Shown one piece after another: positions 8,778 through 16,016 of a DNA stretch of 64,000 nt (position 1 is the first letter of the stretch; the number at the start of each line of letters is the position of its first letter). The position numbers and the translations under genes were made by a program. The stretch covers positions 1 to 64,000 of the forward strand of contig NZ_MWPQ01000044.1 in the NCBI RefSeq assembly GCF_002028545.1, read 5' to 3'. The notes under the pieces were generated by a model. The model did no database searches. It had not been told where the DNA came from and was given only the letters and a program-made list of their open reading frames with translations. This stretch comes from Nitrobacter vulgaris. Lineage in GTDB: Bacteria > Pseudomonadota > Alphaproteobacteria > Rhizobiales > Xanthobacteraceae.

Positions 8778-8942
8778 TCACTTCTTCTTTTTATTCGCCT
8801 CGTCCTGCTGCCTCTTTATCTCTGCAGCACGACCGGCGATCTCTTCTTTTCTCTGCTGGTCGCTTTTATAACTGCCCGGAGGCGGCGCGCCCTTACCTTG
8901 CTTAACGTCGCTTACGCCTTTCTTCCAAGGGTCATTGCCCAT
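8778..8942 (-). CDS. Small lysine-rich hypothetical protein (54 aa)
   Basis: A 54-residue protein, MGNDPWKKGVSDVKQGKGAP followed by a charged helical tail ending in KKKK. The start at 8942 is supported by GGAGG six bases upstream; longer frames from 8993 lack such a site. No function is recognised. It is convergent with the HEVTH protein gene, 26 bp away. Confidence 0.6.
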   Translation of the reverse strand: MGNDPWKKGVSDVKQGKGAPPPGSYKSDQQRKEEIAGRAAEIKRQQDEANKKKK

Positions 8943-9167
8943 CACATTCCTCCAATATGAATTTGTAAAAATGTCCGGCATGTCGCCGGTCATTGGAGCC
9001 TATGTCTGGAAGAAGCGCCCGATTGCTCACAGTTGCGTGAATAAGAAAAGCGGTTGCGATGCAACCGGACTAGCCGTGCGGCAATGAGCAGGGGTTAAGC
9101 CGTCACAGGGCCGCATCCTTTGCGGCTTGCGCAGCCCTTGACGGCTAAGGGCTGCAAGCCCTCTCTT

Positions 9168-9258
9168 CGCGCGAGGGATCGTTATCGGATAGACAAGACG
9201 CTGACGGCGGCTTGGGGCGCTTACCTAGAGCCCGGTCCTCCGCAGTTTTGCGGAGGAC
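9168..9258. repeat. Duplicated noncoding element, copy A, with terminal hairpin
   Basis: The stretch from GCGCGAGGGATCGT (about 9169) to CCTAGAGCCCGGT (ending at 9236) matches a second copy at about 17275-17343. Identical blocks lie at both ends, the middle is partly conserved (GGCTxGGGGCG), and spacing agrees to within one base. Copy A ends in a perfect hairpin, GTCCTCCGCA-GTTT-TGCGGAGGAC (9235-9258), just beyond the stop of the 57-aa gene (9272-9445), so it could also terminate that gene. Its function is unknown. The rest of 8943-9271 shows no gene. Confidence 0.6.
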
Positions 9259-9271
9259 GCGCCCGACCCAA

Positions 9272-9445
9272 TTAGGCGGGTTCTCTCGTAATGGCTTCCG
9301 CCCGAAAGTTATCGAGCTCGACATTGACCCATGTCGGTAGATCGGGGCCGGTTCTGGACTTCTTGATCGCGCCTTCTTCGTCAAAAGCGTCGACGACCAT
9401 TTCGTAGTGACGGATTTCCTCGAATTTTACGATGTAGCGTTTCAT
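9272..9445 (-). CDS. 57-aa protein resembling DpnD/PcfM-type small proteins
   Basis: A very short gene starting at ATG 9445, with AAGGAG upstream, and ending TAA at 9272-9274. It begins MKRYIVKFEEIRHYEMVVDA, followed by FDEEGAIKKS. The pattern of a short beta strand, EEI..Y, then V.A..EE.A resembles the small DpnD/PcfM-like family found beside restriction and plasmid genes. This is by eye and tentative. It is followed, in reading direction, by the hairpin of repeat copy A. Confidence 0.6.
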   Translation of the reverse strand: MKRYIVKFEEIRHYEMVVDAFDEEGAIKKSRTGPDLPTWVNVELDNFRAEAITREPA

Positions 9446-9478
9446 TGTGCTTCTCCTTGTTAGTAAGAAAAAAGGCGC

Positions 9479-9712
9479 TTACGCGCCTTTCTCCTCGGTT
9501 TCTGATGGAGTGCGGAGGACGATGCGTCCGCCCGTGACAGGAATCAGGTCGAGCTGCAAGGTGAGACCTTTGCCGTCTTCGTGATCCCAGGCTGCGCCGA
9601 TGCGGGTCCAGAAGGACTTGTCCTCTCCCTTGTCGGCTACGTAATACGCGACGTAGGCAGGTGCTTTCGCTTCGCGGGCTGGATTGCGGTTCGATTTGAA
9701 GTTGCGTGCCAT
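9479..9712 (-). CDS. Small hypothetical protein (77 aa)
   Basis: Starts at ATG 9712 with AAAGGAG seven bases upstream; the same frame continues to 9868 but upstream residues look noncoding. The product begins MARNFKSNRNPAREAKAPAY and contains FWTRIGAAWDHEDGKGLTLQ and LIPVTGGRIVLR. Small proteins of this pattern are frequent on alphaproteobacterial plasmids and integrative elements, without known function. It lies 33 bp upstream of the 57-aa gene and is probably co-transcribed with it. Confidence 0.65.
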   Translation of the reverse strand: MARNFKSNRNPAREAKAPAYVAYYVADKGEDKSFWTRIGAAWDHEDGKGLTLQLDLIPVTGGRIVLRTPSETEEKGA

Positions 9713-10216
9713 GATTTGCTCCTTTTGCTGAATGTTCGACACGCCAAACCTTAGACGGGGCGGCAGAGCGCCCGGATCACTGCTTTTGAAAGGGAGGGGC
9801 ATCGCCCGGCTGCACAAGCACAGCGCGGAAGCTGGGGACACCTTTGAAAAACCCGGAGGGCCCGGCATTGAAACGGAAGCGCGCCCTGTCAGGTCATGGC
9901 GTCTAGAGTCGAAGCACTCAGCTTTTCAAAAGGATGCAAACGGCACAGGCAATTCAGAAAAGATCGAACGGTCGCGCGATGAACGGAAAAGCTGATTGCC
10001 GTAATCTCAATCACGGCCGCACCGGACAAATCTTCGGACCTTCCCGCTAGCAGATCATGATGATGGCCAGTTTCCCGCTTCAAAGCACGAGTATAGATTC
10101 TGCATCCGGGCATCCTTGTCATCCGCGCCCACCAAATCTGCAAACCGTTCTCGATAAGCGTCATCTTTGCGCATATTGCCGGTATGTTTCAATGTGGGAA
10201 TTCTGGCATAGCGTCC
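9713..10216. other. Gene-free stretch between the small genes and the second relaxase
   Basis: About 500 bp. A 91-codon minus-strand frame (9889-10164) has no ribosome site and unconvincing composition, so I do not call it. Any promoter for the 77-aa and 57-aa genes should lie in its left part (9713-9800). I see nothing else. Confidence 0.5.
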
Positions 10217-11866
10217 TTAGCTTTTGGGAGCCGTGATCTCCGGACCCGGTGGTCCTCGAAAAACATTTCGTCCGTGCCGCGTGACTTCCGCAGTGTTGGC
10301 GTGAAACTCTTCCCATCTGCCAGTTTGCTGAATCACTTCAGCTTGCTTCCGTTGCAGCGGTAGCCATTTGGATGCAGGATCATCCGTTATCTCGATGCCG
10401 CTTTCCCGCATGTAAGCGAGAGTTTTCTGATACTTGGCTACACGCTCGGAGTGATTGTTCAATTTTTTCCTGCGGTTTAACTCCACATGTTGATCAAAAT
10501 CCTTGTCGAGCTGTCGGCGGTTGTGGCCCAGCTTAACGCCGAACGCTATCTTGCCGTCATAATCGCCAACATCGTGACCCAGCCACGTTGCCCGCATGTA
10601 CGGCTGAATCTGTATTTGCAAGAGCGATCTCAGCTCAAGCCTGTCAAGCCGACGCAGCGCGTCGTAGCGGCGCTGGAGCTCCGCCGCCTCATTGCCATGC
10701 CGCCTGCGCATGCTATCTTCAAGCTGCCGATGAAACTCTTCGATTGATCGCTTGTGTTTTGTCTGGCGGGCCTCATGGTGCCGAACTAGCGCGCGGAGAA
10801 ACACGATCTTTTTGAGATAGAGCGCGAGCCCAACGGCCTGCCACTTGCGCCGCGCGAGATGGCGCTCTCGCACCGCCATAAAGTGCGCGAGCAGAACCTT
10901 GCGCTCATGCATATGCCGGACTTTCATCACCTGCCAGTTGAGATCTAGCTGGAGCTTTCTCGCCCGCTGGGCAGCCAATAGGCTATTACGAATGGCCTCT
11001 GCCGCTGTATCCTTCTTGAGCCTTTCGCGGGCCGTATCCTGCATGGCGGCGGCGCGTTGCAGCATCAGGATTTTGCCTTTTTCCACGCTGGGCAAAAGCG
11101 CGAGATTTATTCCCTCCAGCTTCCTTACGACGTCTTTTGTTTTCGCGCCGTCGATCTGACGCGCGAGGCTATGAACGTCGCCTGCGAGGTCGACCACGAC
11201 AAAAGCGCGGCTATCGCCTTTTGCGAGCAGATAGCCCAATTCTTCAAGGCTATTCCGGAAGCTCTCGGCACTATCGGAACTGCGCCAGGCTTCGGTGATC
11301 GCCGCCCTGCGCTCCTCCGGGCCGATGCCGGAATGTTTCGCCTGGGCCTTCTCGGCGCGGGTTGGACGCTTCGCCCGCTCGGGGTCCGTGAACCGCTCCG
11401 CGCCGCGATCGTTCTTGAGGCCGTCGGGTAGCGTGAGCCCGAACTCCGCTGCGAGCATCTGCGCGCATTTGCGCAGCTTCTGCCGGTCATGAGAAAGGTG
11501 AATGGCTTTCATGTGCTCGATGTCGATGCGCGACCACACCACATGGCAGTGATGACGGCCATTCTTGATGTGAAACAGCACGATGCGCGACTGCCCCGCG
11601 AGGCCAAGGCGCTCTTCGATGAGCGCGATCGCCCGCATGAACTGCTCCCGGGTGAGGGGCTGTGGCGGGTTGATGAAGGCTGCATACACTCCTTCCTTGG
11701 CACACGTTCCCGCGCAGAGCGCGTCCATTTCGGCGAGTGCGCCGTCAATATCGGTCGCGACCGTGCCGCTCACTTCGGCCAGCTCGATTGTTTCATTATC
11801 GACGGTGTTTTGCAGATGGCGCGCGAGCCACCTCGTGTTGCCGGTCTGGATACCGGAGATAATCAT
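10217..11866 (-). CDS. Second, distinct relaxase/mobilization nuclease
   Basis: A 549-residue relaxase. The N-terminal domain carries the metal-binding histidine motif FHIKNGRHHCHVVWSRID near residues 98-115 (His99, 105, 106 and 108), diagnostic of the relaxase/mobilization nuclease family. The catalytic tyrosine cannot be assigned by eye. From about residue 160 the protein is long, basic and helical, with many Arg, Lys and Glu, as in TraI/MobA-type proteins. It shares no obvious sequence with the relaxase at 2383-3816 apart from this domain class. It lies 37 bp downstream of a MobC-like gene, forming a second mobilization module. Confidence 0.88.
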   Translation of the reverse strand: MIISGIQTGNTRWLARHLQNTVDNETIELAEVSGTVATDIDGALAEMDALCAGTCAKEGVYAAFINPPQPLTREQFMRAIALIEERLGLAGQSRIVLFHIKNGRHHCHVVWSRIDIEHMKAIHLSHDRQKLRKCAQMLAAEFGLTLPDGLKNDRGAERFTDPERAKRPTRAEKAQAKHSGIGPEERRAAITEAWRSSDSAESFRNSLEELGYLLAKGDSRAFVVVDLAGDVHSLARQIDGAKTKDVVRKLEGINLALLPSVEKGKILMLQRAAAMQDTARERLKKDTAAEAIRNSLLAAQRARKLQLDLNWQVMKVRHMHERKVLLAHFMAVRERHLARRKWQAVGLALYLKKIVFLRALVRHHEARQTKHKRSIEEFHRQLEDSMRRRHGNEAAELQRRYDALRRLDRLELRSLLQIQIQPYMRATWLGHDVGDYDGKIAFGVKLGHNRRQLDKDFDQHVELNRRKKLNNHSERVAKYQKTLAYMRESGIEITDDPASKWLPLQRKQAEVIQQTGRWEEFHANTAEVTRHGRNVFRGPPGPEITAPKS

Positions 11867-11903
11867 GGCCGCCGCCCGCGCATATTAGCGTGCCGCAATA
11901 TGC

Positions 11904-12245
11904 TCACGGTTTCCGTCCCAGGGCGGTGAAGCACAGGAGCCGCAGTTCGGACAGATCCTGCAAGGCTGTCTCGAACGCTTGCGCGTCTGCAAGCGCCGCT
12001 GCGCTCCTGAATGCCATGGCGAGCTGGCCGATTCGGCCCAGCAGCAGCGCGACATCCTCGTGGCTGGAGGCCGGGCGGCGGGCCGCGCGCGGGAACGGAA
12101 AGCTCAAGGCAGTGCAACGCAGGAAGGTGGCGATCGGAACGCCTGCTGCCTGAGCTTTAGCGCATACCAGCGCGTGCTCAAGCGGCGTGAAGCGGACCGT
12201 GTACCGCTCGGAGCGTTGCCTTGTTTCACTGCCGCTTTCCGCCAC
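11904..12245 (-). CDS. MobC-like accessory protein of the second module
   Basis: About 113 residues from a GTG at 12245 preceded by GGGAGG. The frame is open to 12341, but that extension overlaps noncoding repeats. ERYTVRFTPLEHALVCAKAQ and AAGVPIATFLRCTAL have the strand-helix-helix pattern of relaxosome DNA-binding proteins, and the C-terminal half (LGRIGQLAMAFRSAAALADA) resembles the MobC helical region. Position directly upstream of the relaxase supports the role. It is not closely related to the MobC at 3806-4138. Confidence 0.7.
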   Translation of the reverse strand: MAESGSETRQRSERYTVRFTPLEHALVCAKAQAAGVPIATFLRCTALSFPFPRAARRPASSHEDVALLLGRIGQLAMAFRSAAALADAQAFETALQDLSELRLLCFTALGRKP

Positions 12246-12282
12246 CGCCCCTCCCGTGGTTTGGCGTCTTCCAGGCCTATTG

Positions 12283-12320
12283 CCTGGTCGTGGTCGCGAG
12301 GGGCGCGAAAGCCCTTCGCC
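12283..12320. repeat. 38-nt imperfect direct repeat, copy 1
   Basis: Begins CCTGGTCGTGGT and includes GGGGCGCGA and AGCCCTT. It matches 12378-12415 at 34 of 38 positions. Confidence 0.75.
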
Positions 12321-12377
12321 CGCAGGCGGGCATAACAGCACCGCGTGCCGCGAGGCGGGTCCAGGGTGGCCGTGAGC

Positions 12378-12415
12378 CCTGGTCGTGGTTGCAAGGGGCG
12401 CGATAGCCCTTTGCC
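12378..12415. repeat. 38-nt imperfect direct repeat, copy 2
   Basis: Second copy of the unit at 12283-12320, starting 95 bp later. A shorter related string (CCTTGGTCGCAGGGTGCGGGATAG, read in parts) lies near 12477-12500. Confidence 0.75.
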
Positions 12416-12823
12416 GGTTGGCGGGAAGATGGACACGGCTTCCGCCAACCGAGAGGCGTATCCAAGGCCGCCTCCGCCTTGGTCGCAGGGTGCGGGATAG
12501 AATGGTCCCGCGTCGGTCGTTCGCCGTCAGCTCAAAGCTGACGAGATGCGAACGGTCGACTTAAGCCAGGGGTGCAACGGGGGGCGGCATCTGAGCCCCC
12601 CTCAAGGTGAGCGCGGCGGTCCGCGCACACCTTGTATCCTCTGCTATTCTCTTCTTTCAGTCTGACATACCTCAACACGAGGTTGCAAAGACAGCCGCGC
12701 GCTTGCGCGCTGATTACATTTGAAGCTGCGAATATGCTTTTTGGATAAGCCTACTATTGAAGATGCTAATTTAGAGGCGCGCAGTGCTCGCGCATCCATA
12801 ATGGCGCTCCGCAAGGAGGAATT

Positions 12824-13678
12824 TCATGCCGCGTTGTGCAGCTTGAGCTCGCGAGCCGGGTGCTTCCGCTGCCATGTCTCGATCAGGAAAAGCGCCACGG
12901 TGCTTGCCGAATGAATGGCAAGACTTGCGATTCTGCGGTCGATCCTCGCGTAGCCGCGCTCCCTGCCATGGGCGTCGCCGCCATGGGTGCGAAGCGAACC
13001 GATGCCTTCGATAACCGTCGCAAGCCCGTTCAGGATTTTCCGCACATCGTCCGCAATAAGGGCATCCAGATCATCACGGTCAGTACCTAGTCCTAAAGGC
13101 TTGCGCACCGCGGCAAACAGCCCCTTGATATCCTTCTTCTCCGGCAGGCCGAGACCGAGTTCGATCAGGATTGAGCGGCACACGCTTTCGACGGTCGAGC
13201 ACGCCGCTGTAACTGCATCCTCGGGGTCTTTATCCGCGCTTGCGAGCGCGCGTTCGATATCGCGGGTCACGGTGTCGAAGTTAAGCACTTGCGCGGCGTT
13301 TGAAAGCGAACCCAGCACGGGCGAGGATGCGCCTGACTCGATTTTCGCCACCAGCTCGAAGAACTGCTTTTGCGCCTCTTCCGGGAGGGCCTGAAATCCC
13401 TCTCGGCCAACGGCGGTCCGGCTACGATGGGCGTACAGTTTGCGCAGCGCCTGGCCGACCAGATACCCGTCCTCCACTTCAATGAATCCGCGCAGCAGAT
13501 TTGCCTTGGAAGCGCCGCTGACCTGGTATTTATCGTCGTAGATACTGATCCCGAATTCGTCCTCGAAAAACTCTGAAAATGTCCTGTTTGAGAAATCGAG
13601 GACATAGCCGCTCTCCATCCCTAGCACCTGATCTATCTGTCGCATTTCCGAGCGTTTAATCGTCACCATTGCAATCAC
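12824..13678 (-). CDS. Abortive infection family protein (AbiC-type C-terminal domain)
   Basis: A 284-residue soluble protein. The C-terminal half matches the abortive-infection C-terminal domain pattern: VTAACSTVESVCRSILIELG near residues 155-175, KDIKGLFAAVRKPLGL, then ATVIEGIGSLRTHGGDAHGR near 235-255. The LR(T/N)xxGDAHG signature is characteristic of the family. The N-terminal part (VLDFSNRTFSEFFEDEFGI) is the region commonly paired with it on integrative elements. Such proteins are thought to act in phage-triggered growth arrest; the trigger here is unknown. ATGs lie at the first and fourth codons, so the start is uncertain by three residues. Divergence from the mobilization genes marks it as cargo. 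Confidence 0.8.
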   Translation of the reverse strand: MIAMVTIKRSEMRQIDQVLGMESGYVLDFSNRTFSEFFEDEFGISIYDDKYQVSGASKANLLRGFIEVEDGYLVGQALRKLYAHRSRTAVGREGFQALPEEAQKQFFELVAKIESGASSPVLGSLSNAAQVLNFDTVTRDIERALASADKDPEDAVTAACSTVESVCRSILIELGLGLPEKKDIKGLFAAVRKPLGLGTDRDDLDALIADDVRKILNGLATVIEGIGSLRTHGGDAHGRERGYARIDRRIASLAIHSASTVALFLIETWQRKHPARELKLHNAA

Positions 13679-14133
13679 CGTTTACGGCCCAGCCAGGCAC
13701 TTGCCGCCGTGCTCTCCGTGAATCAACTCTTTCGACGGATTGTACCACAGACCCGCGAAATACCGCCTGAGCGTCAGCGCAGTCAGCTCGCGGCGAGACC
13801 AGATATGCGCGTTTCTGGTTGCGGGCGTGCAGCCTGACGATCCTTCGCTGCGCCCTCAATTCAGGCTCGTGTAGCGGCTCATTCATTCGCCATCACGGAT
13901 CAGACTCAAACCGCAGTCCGGTTTGTAAAAGCTTTTTTTCTCAACGTTCCTCTCCCGCGTCACGCCTGGCCTCCTGACCAAGTCCTCGCACCGATCGTCA
14001 GCTCGCATGGCCGCAAATGCAGGGGCATTCCTCCACTTCGTTTCGGCCGCAAGCGGTGCAGCCCGCTGACGAAGGCGCAGGGCCTTTCCTCCAGGAGGCC
14101 GCGATGGTCGCGGCCCGAACGATGGAGGAAAAA
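13679..14133. other. Gene-free stretch with a possible coding remnant
   Basis: About 455 bp. On the minus strand around 13685-13850 one frame reads SRRELTALTLRRYFAGLWYN then PSKELIHGEHGGKCLAGP and a stop. It looks like the end of a real protein but has no start codon after the preceding in-frame stop, so it may be a remnant. The right part (about 14020-14133) leads into the small gene at 14134. Confidence 0.35.
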
Positions 14134-14316
14134 ATGAGAGTGATTTCACAATCCGAACTGCTGCGTCTGTCCCGTCTCGAACTCACGACTCTGCTGCGCA
14201 AAATCGCGAGCGAGCTTCCGGGGCTGCCGGAAGGCTCGCAGGAACTGCGGATAGCTCACTACAACCTTTACAATATCCGCCTGACACTGGCGCGACCGGA
14301 TTTCCGGCCGCGCTGA
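14134..14316 (+). CDS. Small conserved protein of mobile regions (60 aa)
   Basis: Starts at ATG 14134 with GGAGG five bases upstream; a longer frame from 14017 has no site and low-quality sequence. The product begins MRVISQSELLRLSRLELTTL, followed by LRKIASELPGLPEGSQEL, and ends in LARPDFRPR. I recognise this type as a recurrent small protein in alphaproteobacterial mobile regions but know no function. It is helical with no membrane segment. Convergent with ardC, five bases apart. Confidence 0.7.
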   Translation: MRVISQSELLRLSRLELTTLLRKIASELPGLPEGSQELRIAHYNLYNIRLTLARPDFRPR

Positions 14317-14321
14317 GCGTA

Positions 14322-15239
14322 TCAGGCGGCGTTTCGCCTGTCGGCGCTGAAGCACTTCAAGAAAGAAGCCGCTTCAGACGCCTTCGCCGCCGCGGCAAAG
14401 ACCGCCCGCGAGTCGCTTTTCATCATCGTGAGCCACTGTGCGAGATACTGCGCGTGGTCGGCCCGCGTCTCCTGGGTGATGCCAAGCTCGGCGCATAAGA
14501 ACGCCGCGCCGATTTCGGCTACGAGCTCTTCCGCTGCGTAGGCATGATCGCCGAAGCGCTTGCCCATCTCGCGGTCCAGCCGGTGTTTTGCACCTGACCA
14601 GTGCGTGAGCTCGTGAACAAGGGTTGCGTAATATCCTTCGCTCCGGCTCATCGTCGCTGTTCCACAGAACGCATCCTCGGAAGGCATCTGAATATGATCG
14701 GTGGAAGGCCGGTAATAAGCGCGATCGCCGCCATGCTCGATCCGCGCTGCCGTGGCGCTGACAAAAGAATCCGCCGCTGCGATCCGCTCGACCGGTCCGA
14801 GCTTTTCTGGTTCGTGAGTGCTCACGTAACCATCGACCTGCGCGGCGTTAAAGACCCGCGATGCGCGCGCGATACGGCGTTTGCCGTCATCGCCTGCATC
14901 ATCGGGATCGGGGTTCGCATCGAACTCCTTGTAGAAGATGACAAGGCTCGACTTCTCGTCTTTGCGAACCTGGGCACCAAGCTCAAGCCACTGCTTGTAG
15001 GTTGCCCACATGGGCGTTGCATAAGCCTTCACTTCTGCCGCCACCCAAAGGCTGACGATGTTGATGCCGTTATAGGCATTATGCGTGAGCGCATTGACCG
15101 GCATGAACAAGGGACCGGAGGACTTGCGCCACGGCAGCGCGGGCTTGCCGGGATCGGCCTCGATCGCAGCAATCAGCTGCGAGGTGATTTCAGAGTAGAT
15201 GTCTTGCCGTTTGGCGGCATGGTGAACTTGCCGGGACAT
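14322..15239 (-). CDS. ardC: ArdC-type antirestriction protein
   Basis: About 305 residues from ATG 15239, preceded by AAGGA; the frame is open upstream to 15530 but that part looks noncoding. The N-terminal single-stranded-DNA-binding domain includes DIYSEITSQLIAAIEADPGK and PALPWRKSSGPLFMPVN. The C-terminal zincin-like domain has HELTHWSGAKHRLDR near residue 208 and AAEELVAEIGAAFLCAELGI near 230-250, giving a complete HExxH...E set. ArdC proteins protect incoming DNA from host restriction during conjugation, which fits the mobilizable context. Confidence 0.92.
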   Translation of the reverse strand: MSRQVHHAAKRQDIYSEITSQLIAAIEADPGKPALPWRKSSGPLFMPVNALTHNAYNGINIVSLWVAAEVKAYATPMWATYKQWLELGAQVRKDEKSSLVIFYKEFDANPDPDDAGDDGKRRIARASRVFNAAQVDGYVSTHEPEKLGPVERIAAADSFVSATAARIEHGGDRAYYRPSTDHIQMPSEDAFCGTATMSRSEGYYATLVHELTHWSGAKHRLDREMGKRFGDHAYAAEELVAEIGAAFLCAELGITQETRADHAQYLAQWLTMMKSDSRAVFAAAAKASEAASFLKCFSADRRNAA

Positions 15240-15674
15240 ATCGCTTCCTTCGCTTTCGCGAGCCGCCCTGATTGGCGGTCTCGATGCCTGAGCGAAGGCG
15301 ACGGGGAATAAGCGGCTGCGGAATTTCGCCACCGGCGAAACGGCCCGGCTTGCCGGAAAGCCGAGGGCTTGCCCTTGAAGTGGGCGCGCACCGGCGCAGC
15401 GTCGGCATGATGAGAGACGCCAATTGCGCGAGTGAAGGAAGGTCGGGTGTCTGAATGGATAAATGCCTGCCGGACGGCCAGAAATGGCGAAAACCGCCTG
15501 ATGCGGCGATAAGAAGCCTATTCTCCGCATGATATGCGGCGAATAGGAAATTGTGCTCTTGCGAGCTGATTAACCGACTTTACATGCCCTTAAGAGCATT
15601 TTCTTGCGCTGAACGGTAGAATCTGATATGCTCTTGAAAGCAGCTAAACCTACTTAAGAGGCTCTTGAAAGCAT
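15240..15674. promoter_or_regulatory. ardC-hipB intergenic region with a strong hairpin
   Basis: About 435 bp without a gene. It holds a long inverted repeat at 15517-15547: CCTATTCTCCGCAT, loop GAT, ATGCGGCGAATAGG (13 of 14 pairs). The right part carries TGCTCTT half-sites upstream of hipB, listed separately. Promoters for ardC (leftward) and hipBA (rightward) must lie here. Confidence 0.5.
15554..15673. promoter_or_regulatory. HipB operator array (TGCTCTT half-sites)
   Basis: Half-sites related to TGCTCTT occur at 15554-15560, 15592-15598 (reverse), 15629-15635 and 15660-15666 (GGCTCTT). The last two belong to identical 13-mers GCTCTTGAAAGCA at 15630-15642 and 15661-15673, spaced 31 bp, about three helical turns. 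The second abuts the hipB ATG at 15675. This is the arrangement expected for cooperative autorepression by a HipB-type dimer. Confidence 0.6.
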
Positions 15675-16016
15675 ATGGTTGCCCGCAACAAGCTTCAGAC
15701 AGCTCCCCCGTTTCCGGTCGAACAGGCGCTCAAGCGCCTCGGCGATAACCTGCGTACTGCACGGGTTCGCCGCAACATCACAATTGAGGATGCAGCCGCG
15801 CGCATCGGCACGGGGCCGCGCGCCGTCATGGATGCCGAGAAGGGCAAGCCATCAACCGGCATCGTTGTCTATTCGGCGCTGCTCTGGCTCTACGATCTGC
15901 TTCAGCCGATCGAGACACTCGCCGATCCGCTCACCGATAAAGAAGGCCTCTCACTTGAGGCTGCAAAAGCACGCGTGCGTGTCCGCAAGAGCGGAGGGCT
16001 GGATAATGACTTCTAA
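15675..16016 (+). CDS. hipB: HipB-like antitoxin/transcriptional repressor (XRE family)
   Basis: A 113-residue protein with an XRE helix-turn-helix at about residues 18-65 (LGDNLRTARVRRNITIEDAA, then ARIGTGPRAVMDAEKGK). It should bind and neutralise HipA and repress the operon through the half-site array upstream. The last 11 bases (16006-16016) overlap the hipA start, giving translational coupling. The C-terminal tail is charged (RVRVRKSGG). Confidence 0.85.
   Translation: MVARNKLQTAPPFPVEQALKRLGDNLRTARVRRNITIEDAAARIGTGPRAVMDAEKGKPSTGIVVYSALLWLYDLLQPIETLADPLTDKEGLSLEAAKARVRVRKSGGLDNDF

Larger units (their letters stand above)
12246..12823. promoter_or_regulatory. Repeat- and hairpin-rich noncoding region: candidate oriT of the second module
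   Basis: No gene in about 578 bp upstream of mobC. It contains two 38-nt direct repeats (12283-12320 and 12378-12415, 34/38 identical, spaced by 95). A perfect hairpin CGTCAGCT-CAA-AGCTGACG lies at 12525-12543 inside a longer imperfect inverted repeat (GTCGGTCGTTCGC at left, GCGAACGGTCGAC at right, about 12512-12560). This architecture fits an origin of transfer. The nic site is not identified. Confidence 0.45.

Noticed and set aside
9889..10164. 91-codon minus-strand frame
   Set aside because: No ribosome site and no domain; composition does not look coding.
13685..13860. Minus-strand protein-like tail SRRELTALTLRRYFAGLWYN
   Set aside because: No start codon after the preceding in-frame stop, so not called as a gene; mentioned only as a possible remnant.
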